From: Gammaproteobacteria bacterium
GTDB taxonomy: Bacteria; Pseudomonadota; Gammaproteobacteria; GCA-001735895
Length of the DNA: 50,162 nucleotides
NCBI GenBank assembly: GCA_018669845.1
Contig: JABHSO010000111.1
Location: 24,001-74,162, forward strand
Direction: 5' to 3'
Part shown: positions 16,179 to 24,717 of the stretch, in pieces
Position numbering within the stretch: position 1 is the stretch's first letter
Layout of the letters: every line of letters begins with the position of its first letter
Translations under genes and position numbers: made by a program
The notes under the pieces: model-generated
Seen by the model: only the letters and a program-made list of their open reading frames with translations
Told to the model about the DNA's origin: nothing
Databases searched by the model: none

Positions 16179-17953
16179 GCCGGGCTATCACAGAGTGGGT
16201 AAGTGGTCCCGTTATTCGAGCCAGACCAGAAGGAACTTTTGTGATGAGGGAGGCGGTCAGGATTGGTGAGAAAGGTTTGCTGGGAGAAGTTATTCGAATC
16301 AAGCAGTCTGAAATTGTTATTCAGGTTTATGAAGACACGACGGGCATTCGACCGGGTAGTCTGATTGAAGGTGAGGGTCAGCCGCTGTCAATAAGGCTTG
16401 GTCCTGGAATTTTGGGTGGAACATTTGATGGCCTGTTACGCCCGATTACAGAGGTGAACATTGATGGGGCATGGGTGGAACCTGGTTCGGTCAAACCAGT
16501 GCATGAAAGTTATTATTTTATTCCTCAGATAACCAATGGCAACAGCCTTAAGGCGGGCGCGATCATTGGAGTGGTGAAATCTGATAATGGGCGTGACCAG
16601 CATATTTTAATTCCACCAAAAGTCCACGGAGTCGTAGAAGATCTGGTTACAGAAGGTAACTACAAAGATAATGAAACTCTTTGTTTTTTAACAGGTGAAG
16701 ATGGTTCAAGAGTGGCAGTAAGCATGGTACACAACTGGTCGGTTCGTGTGCCGCGCCCATCCCTGGCACGAATACCTTCTGATGAACCCATGCTGACCGG
16801 TCAGCGCATCATTGATTGCCTGTTTCCGATTGCGCGGGGAGGTAAGGCGGCAATTCCGGGTGGGTTTGGTACCGGTAAAACGGTATTGCTCGAGAGCCTT
16901 GCCAAATCCTGTAATGCAGATGTTATCGTTTATGTAGGCTGTGGTGAACGTGGCAATGAATTAGCTGGTCTGCTGGAAGAATTTTCTCAGCTAGAGGATC
17001 CGAGTACGGGGCGCCTTTTACTGGAACGAACCGTATTAATTGCAAATACTTCAAACATGCCCGTAGCGGCCCGGGAAGCCAGCATTTATACCGGCGTTAC
17101 GGTAGCAGAGTATTTCCGTGATCAGGGCCTGGATGTGGCGTTGATGGCTGATTCAACCAGTCGTTGGGCTGAAGCTCTGAGAGAGGTTTCGGGGCGTTTA
17201 GGAGAGCTACCCGGGGAAGGGGGATATCCAGCCTATCTGAGTAGTCGCCTGGCAGACTTTTATGAACGTGCAGCAAAAGTCACAACGCTTAATGGTGACA
17301 GAGGCTCGGTGACACTGATAGGTGCGGTAAGCCCGCCATCGGGAGACTTCTCCGAGCCGGTTACCAGTCATACCCGACGCTATATTCGTTGTTTCTGGGC
17401 GCTGGATGTACACCGGGCACAGGCTCGCTTCTATCCTGCTATTCATCCGCTTCATTCTTATAGCACCGATGCTGATCTTCTGGCTCGATGGTGGCATGCA
17501 GAAGGATGTACGCGCTGGCATGAATTTCGATTACGTTTTCTGACATTGCTGGATGAACAGGCTCACCTGGAACGTATGGCTCGAATAATTGGTAAAGATG
17601 CTATGCCAGCACATCAACGTTTTGTGCTTATGTGTGCAGAATTGATTAATGAGGGCTTTCTTCGTCAGTCTGCTTTTTCAGAGATTGACCGCAGTCCTTC
17701 CCCGGCCCGTCAGGCGGTCATGATGCGAATTATTGGTAACTTTATTTTGCAGTCTGAGGAGCTTGTTGAAAAGGGTGTGACTCCGGAAGCTATTTCTCAT
17801 TTAGCTGTTTTTCGCAGGCTGATGCGGATGAGTGAAGATATTGCTGATGGAGAGTGGGAGGAGTTCTCAGAGCTTGCGATATCACTGCAAAAAGCCATGC
17901 AGGAGCTTGTAGATGCAGAAGCTGATTCTAACCAACAACAGGAGGGTGTTTAA
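16175..17953 (+). CDS. atpA: V/A-type ATPase catalytic subunit A
   Basis: 592 aa, the ATP-hydrolysing or -making subunit in the cytoplasmic head. P-loop GGFGTGKT occupies residues 229-236; GCGERGNE gives the catalytic glutamate region, and VALMADSTSRWAEALRE the Walker B part. The non-homologous insert that separates V/A-type A subunits from F-type beta (about residues 110-190) is present, so this is a true V/A-type protein and not an F1 beta. Length is normal. The ATG overlaps the stop of subunit E, and the B gene begins two bases after its stop. Confidence 0.97.
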   Translation: MSRAITEWVSGPVIRARPEGTFVMREAVRIGEKGLLGEVIRIKQSEIVIQVYEDTTGIRPGSLIEGEGQPLSIRLGPGILGGTFDGLLRPITEVNIDGAWVEPGSVKPVHESYYFIPQITNGNSLKAGAIIGVVKSDNGRDQHILIPPKVHGVVEDLVTEGNYKDNETLCFLTGEDGSRVAVSMVHNWSVRVPRPSLARIPSDEPMLTGQRIIDCLFPIARGGKAAIPGGFGTGKTVLLESLAKSCNADVIVYVGCGERGNELAGLLEEFSQLEDPSTGRLLLERTVLIANTSNMPVAAREASIYTGVTVAEYFRDQGLDVALMADSTSRWAEALREVSGRLGELPGEGGYPAYLSSRLADFYERAAKVTTLNGDRGSVTLIGAVSPPSGDFSEPVTSHTRRYIRCFWALDVHRAQARFYPAIHPLHSYSTDADLLARWWHAEGCTRWHEFRLRFLTLLDEQAHLERMARIIGKDAMPAHQRFVLMCAELINEGFLRQSAFSEIDRSPSPARQAVMMRIIGNFILQSEELVEKGVTPEAISHLAVFRRLMRMSEDIADGEWEEFSELAISLQKAMQELVDAEADSNQQQEGV

Positions 17954-17955
17954 CG

Positions 17956-19332
17956 ATGTATGCCAGACTCACTGCTGAAGAGGCTGCAAACAGGGTTGAA
18001 GGTCCGCTGCTTTTTTTGCATCGAACTCTTGATGTAGGTTACAACGAAGCCGTCGAAGTTGAAGGTTCTGATGGTGTGGTACGCCTGGGCCGAGTAGCCA
18101 CGGTTGATAATGAGACCATTGTTATTGAAGTGCTGGATGATACGGCAGGTCTTGCCCTTAGTGGAACCCGTGTACGATTTTTTGGCGAATCATTAAAGTT
18201 CCAGCTCGGGCCGGGAATTCTGGACAGAGTCTTTAATGGTGTTGGTAAAGTTATTGATGGGGGGCCTCCCATTGCTGCTGTAAAAAGTCTGAGCATTGAT
18301 GGGCTTCCTATAAAACCAACTGCAAGAGAAGCCCCGAAGGATTTTCTTGAAACAGGGATAACTGCCATCGACCTGATGAATAGTCTGGTGCGTGGTCAGA
18401 AGTTACCACTGTTTTCAGGTGGAGGTTTACCGCATGATCAAATTGCCGTTTCTATTGCCGCTAATGCGCGTTTACCTTCCGAACAGGGTGATGAATTTGT
18501 CATAGTTTTTGCAGGTATTGGTGTGCCGCATGAAAGTGCTGAATACTTTCAGCGTGAAATGGAACGTAGTGGAGCACTTGAGCGTAGCGTACTGTTCCTG
18601 AACCTGGCCAGTGACTCCAGTGCTCAACGTTTACTGACGCCTCGGTATGCTCTCACGGCTGCGGAATACCTGGCTTTTCATGAAGGTAAGCATGTGCTGG
18701 TCATAATGACGGATATGACTAATTACTGCGAAGCGTTACGTGAAGTGTCTGCCAGTAAAGGAGAGATACCAAGCCGCAAGGGTTACCCCGGGTATATGTA
18801 CTCGGATCTGGCCACACTTTTTGAACGGGCCGGGCGTATTAAGGGTCTCACCGGTACTCTGACCCAATTACCTATTTTAACCATGCCCAATGATGATATC
18901 GGGCATCCCATCCCAGATCTTTCCGGTTATATTACCGAAGGCCAGATCGTGCTTGATCGTGATCTTCACCGGCGTGGAATTTATCCACCGGTAAAAGTTT
19001 TACCCAGCCTTTCAAGGTTGATGAAAGATGGAACGGGTAACAAAATGACTGACCCTGATCATCCTGCTCTGGCTGACCAACTTTATGCTGCTTATGCACA
19101 TGCTCAACAAGCGAGAATTCTTGCAAGTGTTGTGGGAGAAGAAGGGCTGACGGAAGTAGATAGAAAGTTTCTCCAGTTTGGACAATATTTTGAATCCAGT
19201 ATTCTCGGTCAGTCAGGTTCCAGAACATTACTGGAAAGTATGGCTGAAGGCTGGAAAGGGCTGAAAATATTACCGCAAGATGAGTTGCATCGTCTCAGTG
19301 ATGTACAAATTAAAAAGTACCTGAGTGATTAA
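17956..19332 (+). CDS. atpB: V/A-type ATPase subunit B
   Basis: 458 aa, the non-catalytic nucleotide-site subunit that alternates with A in the head. It lacks a full P-loop (LFSGGGLPHDQIA at the corresponding place), as expected, and has VIMTDMTNYCEALREVSA and EIPSRKGYPGYMYSDLATL, which are strongly conserved in V/A-type B. Length is normal (455-465). The gene lies two bases after subunit A, with a ribosome site AGGAGG inside the 3' end of that gene. Confidence 0.97.
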   Translation: MYARLTAEEAANRVEGPLLFLHRTLDVGYNEAVEVEGSDGVVRLGRVATVDNETIVIEVLDDTAGLALSGTRVRFFGESLKFQLGPGILDRVFNGVGKVIDGGPPIAAVKSLSIDGLPIKPTAREAPKDFLETGITAIDLMNSLVRGQKLPLFSGGGLPHDQIAVSIAANARLPSEQGDEFVIVFAGIGVPHESAEYFQREMERSGALERSVLFLNLASDSSAQRLLTPRYALTAAEYLAFHEGKHVLVIMTDMTNYCEALREVSASKGEIPSRKGYPGYMYSDLATLFERAGRIKGLTGTLTQLPILTMPNDDIGHPIPDLSGYITEGQIVLDRDLHRRGIYPPVKVLPSLSRLMKDGTGNKMTDPDHPALADQLYAAYAHAQQARILASVVGEEGLTEVDRKFLQFGQYFESSILGQSGSRTLLESMAEGWKGLKILPQDELHRLSDVQIKKYLSD

Positions 19333-19353
19333 ATCTATGGGGAAATATTTATC

Positions 19354-19959
19354 ATGCTAGAAGTTACCCCAACGAGAAGTGTATATCTTGATCTTCAGGA
19401 AGAGCGAATCGGTATGCAGGAAGGTTATCGTTTTCTCGATGAAAAACGTCTTGTACTGGCTGCTGAACTTCTCAAGGAGCTTAAACATTATGACTCGGTA
19501 ATGAAAGAGTACATGCTACTAACGTCTCAGGCAGCGGATTCACTTAAAGAATCGGTTGCCCGGCATGGGTTAAATGGACTGGGTCTATATCCATCAAACA
19601 GGCAAGCATGGGGTGATCTTCATAGCCAGAGTCGTTCTGTGCTGGGTGTTAATGTTCAGCAAATTTCTATTGAAGAGATGCAACATGAAGTAAAGGAACT
19701 TGCAATCAATGCGTCACCTGAAGCCGAGAAAACTAAACAGGAATTCACCCAGCTTATTACCCTTGCCACAAGTCTCGCGGCTGTGACAGCCAATCTGGTC
19801 AGGCTTGAAAATGAATATCAGAAAACATCACGTCGAGCCAGGGCGCTTGAGGATGTGCTGTTACCGGAGATAGATCAGACACTTGCTCAAATTGATACAG
19901 CCCTTGAGGATATGGATAAGGAGGAGGTTGTGAGAGTCCATTACAGTCAGCGTCCATAA
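19354..19959 (+). CDS. atpD: V/A-type ATPase central stalk subunit D
   Basis: 201 aa. Two long antiparallel helices frame a short middle part: the first contains LQEERIGMQEGYRFLDEKRL and the second NLVRLENEYQKTSRRARALE with VLLPEIDQTL close by, which are the typical D-subunit stretches. It is the rotor shaft that turns inside the A3B3 head. It is the last gene of the operon, 21 bases after B, with a GGGGAAA site before its ATG. All parts needed for a working V/A-ATPase are thus accounted for, subject to the weak calls for the C-like and G/H-like subunits. Confidence 0.92.
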   Translation: MLEVTPTRSVYLDLQEERIGMQEGYRFLDEKRLVLAAELLKELKHYDSVMKEYMLLTSQAADSLKESVARHGLNGLGLYPSNRQAWGDLHSQSRSVLGVNVQQISIEEMQHEVKELAINASPEAEKTKQEFTQLITLATSLAAVTANLVRLENEYQKTSRRARALEDVLLPEIDQTLAQIDTALEDMDKEEVVRVHYSQRP

Positions 19960-20043
19960 GAGCTAGCAGGGTTTCCTTTTTTGAATTTACCGCGCCATAT
20001 CATAAAAATCATGAATAAATAAAACTTGTAATATTGATTAATT

Positions 20044-20078
20044 GGGAATATATTCCCTAATCTCATATTGATTGAGAT
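20044..20078. promoter_or_regulatory. Two palindromes, candidate operator region
   Basis: The 282-base gap after the ATPase operon is AT-rich and holds a perfect 14-base palindrome, GGGAATATATTCCC at 20044-20057, followed at once by a second dyad, AATCTCA / TGAGATT, near 20058-20078. Such symmetry suits a dimeric repressor or activator acting on the cytochrome gene that starts at 20242. No named regulator consensus is claimed. Confidence 0.4.
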
Positions 20079-20241
20079 TGCTTTTCTTTTTAAAAAGAGT
20101 CTTACTCATAGCTTGTTTTTTAAATATACAGTGGCTTTTTAAGCAACAATAATTTTTAAACATGTCTTATTCAAAAAATTATTATTAGAGGTATTTAACT
20201 AAAAAGTACTGTCATTTCGTACCATTAACTGGAGGTTCAAA

Positions 20242-21066
20242 ATGTCGTATCTAACAAACATCAAAATTAAAGCTGTTAATGCTTTAGCTGCATGCTTATT
20301 AATAGTTTCTTATTCAGCCGAAGCTGCAAGCTCTGGGTCCCTGCTAACGATGGGCCTGGCATCACGAACACAGGCTATTGAAAAGCTTGTCATCGAAAAA
20401 AAGATAAAAATCCCTTATTCTTATATAGCTCAGTTAATGAGTCTACCGAATGCCTTTGGTGAGGGTGAAGCTTGTACTCTTTGTCATAGCTCCAGTAATT
20501 CTACAGTATCTTATCGTGGATTGGATTTATCGACCTGTGAGGGTATAAAAGAAGGATCGACTGAGTCGCCATTAAGAAAAATAGTTATGCCAGGAAACTC
20601 GGAGGAAGGTCTTATACTGCGGCATTTACGTAATAATCGTATGCCTTTGGGAGTACCATTTGATTCCCCGGTTGATACCCAAAATATTTTAACAATAAAA
20701 AAATGGATTGATGATGGTGCTAAAAATAACACCATTTTTAACTCAAAAGTCTTACCTTTATTTACTCAACCGGATGCATTTGGAGGCTCTGTTTCGTGTA
20801 TTCAATGTCATGTTCCAAATCCGGGCTTACACTATCTGGATTTAACCAGTCATAAAGGCGTAATAAATGGTGTTACTCGTCAAACAGGGTGGAGAGATAC
20901 ATTGCCGGTAAAGGTTGTAATAGCAGGAAATTCTGCTGATAGTATTTTATTTCAGAGGTTAGTTGAAAACCGCATGCCTGTTGGTATAAATCCAGTGGAA
21001 AATTCTGAACATCCAAACCTGACAATTCTATCAAGCTGGCTAGCACAGGGTGCTAATTGTGATTAA
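20242..21066 (+). CDS. Periplasmic diheme c-type cytochrome with internal duplication
   Basis: 274 aa with a signal peptide ending near AEAASS and a TGGAGG ribosome site. There are two CxxCH heme sites: C78-C81-H82 (CTLCH) and C186-C189-H190 (CIQCH). Each is followed by a LDL(S/T) strand, a (M/A)GNS motif and an NRMP methionine about 50 residues after the heme, the likely distal ligand. The two halves are clearly related (P(N/D)AFG precedes each heme), so the protein arose by duplication. It resembles the Planctomycete-type cytochrome C domain more than class I cytochromes. It lies between the ATPase operon and the Cyc2-like gene and probably carries electrons in the periplasm. Confidence 0.82.
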   Translation: MSYLTNIKIKAVNALAACLLIVSYSAEAASSGSLLTMGLASRTQAIEKLVIEKKIKIPYSYIAQLMSLPNAFGEGEACTLCHSSSNSTVSYRGLDLSTCEGIKEGSTESPLRKIVMPGNSEEGLILRHLRNNRMPLGVPFDSPVDTQNILTIKKWIDDGAKNNTIFNSKVLPLFTQPDAFGGSVSCIQCHVPNPGLHYLDLTSHKGVINGVTRQTGWRDTLPVKVVIAGNSADSILFQRLVENRMPVGINPVENSEHPNLTILSSWLAQGANCD

Positions 21067-21575
21067 GAGATATTGAAAAATCATTTTCTGAAAATAAATA
21101 GAGCCATTGACTAACAGCCTATAATATTTGCTTTTGGTTAATGGCTCAGTATCTTTTAAACCGAAATAATTCAATAACGGTAAATTTAGAATTAAATTAG
21201 TTCTGGTCCATAAGATTTATAATCGCTTTGCACCAGATCTGTAAAATAATAATTCTAAGGCTAAATCCTCATCAAAATTTGTCATGCCACAAATCAATAT
21301 AGCTTATAAATCTTTCACATCAACAGGGTGGTTTCAAAGTTTATCAGCTTTATACTCTGGTCCATTTTGCGAGCTTTATCAATATATTAAAGTATAAATA
21401 AATTCTAATAAAAGAATATTCAAATATATTTTCTGTCTCAACTTTCTGTAATTTAACCATTACATTGCTATGGTTATTATGATATTAATAGAGCCGCATT
21501 GAGTTAGCTTGATTTGCAACAATAATAATTAAACTAGTTAGCTCATTGTAAATCACTAATCTTAGGAGAGATTTA
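21067..21575. other. AT-rich intergenic region before the Cyc2-like gene
   Basis: No gene is supported. A loose hairpin (GAGCCATT at 21101-21108, AATGGCTC at 21140-21147) may end the upstream cytochrome transcript. The remaining 400 bases are very AT-rich, with many TATA-like runs, and probably carry the promoter of the Cyc2-like gene. An AGGAGAG ribosome site sits right before the ATG at 21576. Confidence 0.4.
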
Positions 21576-22862
21576 ATGAAAAATAAAATAAATAGATATA
21601 TTTCCAGCGGCATACTAATAACCCTGTTTGTCTTTTCCTTTGTGGGAAAAGCGCAGGCTGTACCTGCCTTCGCAAGACAGATGGGGACGGCATGCTCTGC
21701 CTGCCATTTTCAAAATTACCCTGCTTTAAACTCTTTTGGAAGAATGTTTCGTTCAAAAGGATTTACTATGGGTGGTATGCAAAAAATGGTAGAAGGAGAT
21801 GGACTGTCGTTACCTTCAAACCTGAATGCTTCGGTGATAACAAAAATTCGTTACCAGGATAAAGCCAGTAACGACCGGGGTGAAGTTCAATGGCCTGATG
21901 AGGCTGCCTTACTGGTTGGTGGTCGAGCAGCAAAAAATATTGGCTTTCTGATGGAGCTTGGACTAGGGCCGGTAGGTGCAGATGCTGATACAGGTTCTGG
22001 TGTTATTTCAGGAGATTCTAATAGTAATGGCATCATGGATGCTGGAGAAGTTTGGGTTGCAGATACTGGCTCCGGAGAAGGAGAGACACATGGTACATTT
22101 TTATCAACCAAAGTGCATTTTGCGATAGGTAATAAATTTGCCATTATTCCTTTTTCAACAGATGGACTGGGCGCAGCCTATGGTTTTGAATTATTAAATA
22201 CAGGGGTTCAGCGTTCTCAAAGACCGATAGAAGATCGCAAGGGATTCAGTGCCTATCAGAAGACTGGTATCTCCTCTGGAGAAGCAACCGGTATTGCTTT
22301 TATCTATGAAACCCCCGAGTTATTTATTAACTATTCACATTGGGCACCGACCTGGGGAAATGTTGACGCCAATATTTTTGGAGGATTAGCACACTATTTC
22401 AGAATAGGTTATATGCCGAATATCAGTGGATGGGATAGTGGCTTTGGCGCAACGTTAATGGCTGGAAGTGTTGATGTTGGTGCTCATGATCCTGCTGAAG
22501 AAGTGTTTGTTGATGGGTTTGGACTGGATGCTCAAATGCAGGGTATGGCCGGCTCTATGCCTCTTGGTGTATATGCAAGTTATGCTGTGGCCCCTAAAAG
22601 TTCTGCGTCAGAAACAAATCACTATAACAGTAGCCTTACCGACGATAGTACATCTTTTGGACTGTTAGGAAAACTTGAGGTTTCACCTGGAACATCAGTT
22701 TATCTTGCACATAATTCTTATGAAAAAGGTGACTCAAATTCATCTAACACTCTGGGTGTACAAAAAATGTTAGCGCAGAATGTTAAGTTAGAATTGTATG
22801 CGGTGAGTAGTTCGGAAGATGATAAAGACTACACAATGCTCATGCTATTTGCTGGTTTTTAA
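21576..22862 (+). CDS. Cyc2-like fused monoheme cytochrome / outer-membrane porin
   Basis: 428 aa. A signal peptide ends at about AQA (residue 28). Next comes a short cytochrome domain: VPAFARQMGTACSACH with C40-C43-H44, then PALNSFGRMFRSKGFTMGG. These spaced residues (AxPxFARQ, CxxCHxxxxPxLxxFGRxF, G(Y/F)TxxG) match what I know of the N-terminal domain of Cyc2, the outer-membrane Fe(II) oxidase. The remaining 350 residues alternate like a beta-barrel and end in phenylalanine (MLFAGF), the usual last residue of outer-membrane proteins. Residues 147-158 (DSNSNGIMDAGE) look like a calcium loop in an external turn. It is followed 102 bases later by a diheme cytochrome. Whether the electron donor is iron, a sulfur compound or a surface is not determined; related cytochrome-barrel families exist. 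Confidence 0.72.
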   Translation: MKNKINRYISSGILITLFVFSFVGKAQAVPAFARQMGTACSACHFQNYPALNSFGRMFRSKGFTMGGMQKMVEGDGLSLPSNLNASVITKIRYQDKASNDRGEVQWPDEAALLVGGRAAKNIGFLMELGLGPVGADADTGSGVISGDSNSNGIMDAGEVWVADTGSGEGETHGTFLSTKVHFAIGNKFAIIPFSTDGLGAAYGFELLNTGVQRSQRPIEDRKGFSAYQKTGISSGEATGIAFIYETPELFINYSHWAPTWGNVDANIFGGLAHYFRIGYMPNISGWDSGFGATLMAGSVDVGAHDPAEEVFVDGFGLDAQMQGMAGSMPLGVYASYAVAPKSSASETNHYNSSLTDDSTSFGLLGKLEVSPGTSVYLAHNSYEKGDSNSSNTLGVQKMLAQNVKLELYAVSSSEDDKDYTMLMLFAGF

Positions 22863-22964
22863 TTGAACTGTACCGATATTTATTAAATAAATAATTTCTT
22901 AAACAAAAAAATCTGCCATGCAAATAACAAGTATTCGTCAGGTTTTAAAAAGAGGTAAAAAATT

Positions 22965-23624
22965 ATGAAACAGACAATGATGATAAAACTATCAGCTGTT
23001 TTTACGGTAAGTACTTTATTGGCATTTAATGTTTTTGCCGATTATTCAAAAAGTTTTGAGGGGTATCGTATTTTCAAATCAAATTGTTCGGTATGTCATG
23101 GAACAGATGGCAGAGGGTTTGGTCCGTTAGCCGGTAAACTAGGGACCAAGCCAGCTGATTTGACTAATAACGCCAATTTAAATGAAAAGAGTGATCGTGA
23201 TTTGTTTCGCATTATAGAAGGTACGGCACCCCATGGAACAGTTTCTAAGGATATGCCTCAATGGGGCATGGCTCTTCCTCAGACTCAAATCAAATCGCTG
23301 GTATCCTATATCCGTTATCTTCATAGCAGCAAATACCCTACGATTGGAAATCCTTTAAAAGGTAAAGACCTGTATGATGAAAACTGTGTGTTGTGCCACG
23401 GGACTGACGGGAAAGGTGAAGGTGTATTAACTAAAGTCTATAATATGGAGCCAGCTGATCATACAGATGCTGGCAGAATGAATCGTATGTCTAATGATAA
23501 AATGCGATTAATTATTTCTCATGGAGAGGCTGGGGCAGGTCTTATGCCGGCATGGAGTGGAACACTGTCTGATTCTGAGATTGACAATTTAATTGGTTAT
23601 ATTCGGATATTATCCTCTAAGTAA
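22965..23624 (+). CDS. Periplasmic diheme cytochrome c
   Basis: 219 aa, signal peptide ending near NVFADY, two class I-like heme domains exactly 100 residues apart: C41-C44-H45 (CSVCHG) and C141-C144-H145 (CVLCHG). Each has a GTDGRG/GTDGKG loop, a PAD(L/H)T stretch and a MPQW or MPAW methionine. It shares this layout with the protein at 10280-10942. The place directly after the Cyc2-like gene suggests it takes electrons from it and passes them to the inner membrane, but this is inference. AGAGG precedes the ATG. Confidence 0.9.
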   Translation: MKQTMMIKLSAVFTVSTLLAFNVFADYSKSFEGYRIFKSNCSVCHGTDGRGFGPLAGKLGTKPADLTNNANLNEKSDRDLFRIIEGTAPHGTVSKDMPQWGMALPQTQIKSLVSYIRYLHSSKYPTIGNPLKGKDLYDENCVLCHGTDGKGEGVLTKVYNMEPADHTDAGRMNRMSNDKMRLIISHGEAGAGLMPAWSGTLSDSEIDNLIGYIRILSSK

Positions 23625-23694
23625 TAGAGTATCAGTTGAAGAGAAATATTGTTTCTTACTGTTAAAAGATTGCGAATGTTTATTGGACTCTTGC

Positions 23695-24180
23695 TCAAAT
23701 TGAGTCCAGTATTCTGATTCGTATTTCCCTGAACTCTTCATCACTGATCAATTTTTCATCTTTCAGTGTCTGCAATTGTTGCAGGCGCTGAACTACTGAT
23801 TTATCGGTATTATCCTGTTGTTTAGTGACAGTTTGTGTTTTTTCAGTGCAATCAAGAGTGGTTTTTAATCCACTGCTTATTATCTGAGAGTTAACGATAA
23901 CTGACTTTTCCTGACACCCTTCATGTTTAATGGTAATACGACCATAAAGTGACTCATCTTCTTTGTTGTAAGTGATCGGATGAATGGAGTACTGGTTCAC
24001 TACTGATGGTGTGGTGCTATGAAATTTACCCATCACATAAATGGAAGCTCCGGTTGGTATTGAATCAACAGGAATATTATTTTTATGTTCTGATAACAGA
24101 GGTATTCCACTGCAAGATGAAATCAGGGGGATCCATAAGAGATAAGTTATTAATTTTTTTTGCATATTTCTTTTATTCAT
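23695..24180 (-). CDS. Putative lipoprotein with C-terminal SHOCT domain
   Basis: 161 aa. The N-terminus is a lipoprotein signal with a lipobox LISSC at residues 19-23, so the mature protein should be anchored through C23. The middle part resembles PEGA-type surface repeats (PVDSIPTGASIYVMGKFH). The last 30 residues (LQQLQTLKDEKLISDEEF) match the SHOCT short C-terminal domain, which is found in many membrane or oligomeric proteins and probably drives self-association. An ATG at residue 6 is a possible alternative start. It converges on the diheme cytochrome gene. The function is unknown. Confidence 0.7.
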   Translation of the reverse strand: MNKRNMQKKLITYLLWIPLISSCSGIPLLSEHKNNIPVDSIPTGASIYVMGKFHSTTPSVVNQYSIHPITYNKEDESLYGRITIKHEGCQEKSVIVNSQIISSGLKTTLDCTEKTQTVTKQQDNTDKSVVQRLQQLQTLKDEKLISDEEFREIRIRILDSI

Positions 24181-24243
24181 TTTTGTTTTGACTCACTAAA
24201 TAAGTTTCCTACGGTGTTACCTTTTAAAGTTAACCTAACTCGT

Positions 24244-24621
24244 TCACTCTTTTAAAGTGTTGATGTAAGCCTGGAGGTTGGTATCACTATTGTTCTGGAA
24301 ATCGATAAAGTCCAGGCCAATTAGGTAACTATCTTGCGATACTCTTCTGGCTGTAATAATACTGCAGTTAGCCTGCAGGTTTTTATATTGATCCAGTTCT
24401 GCGGTTAGAGAAATCTGGATATGATCAAGAGGGTGATTTTGAATTCCACGAGATTCAATCTTTTTTGATGTCCATTCATCACAGCTGAACAATAACCCAT
24501 TCAATGACAGGTTACAGGCTTTAACTTTTAATATCGTGCCATCTTTCAATAGCAGATCAACAGGCATATCAATCTGATGACGAAAGGAGCGTCTTCGATC
24601 TTTAAATCCAGGTGTGTGCAT
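24244..24621 (-). CDS. PilZ-domain protein
   Basis: 125 aa, a single PilZ domain. RRSFR at residues 10-14 is the RxxxR c-di-GMP arm and NLSLNG at 37-42 is the (D/N)xSxxG motif on the barrel, so both binding motifs look intact. Such proteins bind cyclic di-GMP and change the activity of a partner, often in motility, surface growth or polymer secretion. It lies on the minus strand between the SHOCT lipoprotein and NhaR, with gaps of 63 and 96 bases. No cyclase or phosphodiesterase gene is intact in the window; a GGDEF-like scrap is present near 27605. Confidence 0.85.
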   Translation of the reverse strand: MHTPGFKDRRRSFRHQIDMPVDLLLKDGTILKVKACNLSLNGLLFSCDEWTSKKIESRGIQNHPLDHIQISLTAELDQYKNLQANCSIITARRVSQDSYLIGLDFIDFQNNSDTNLQAYINTLKE

Positions 24622-24717
24622 TTCAGGTCTAGTCCATGTATTGATTGTTTATTATATTCCAGATATTCAGTTTACTGTGCAGTTTGTAGTGACTGTAACC
24701 ACTTTTTAAATCCTTTA

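Noticed and set aside
16175..19332. F-type alpha/beta subunits as an alternative for the two large ATPase genes
   Set aside because: Subunit A carries the V/A-type insert and subunit B lacks a P-loop, and the operon includes I, E and D subunits, so F-type is excluded.
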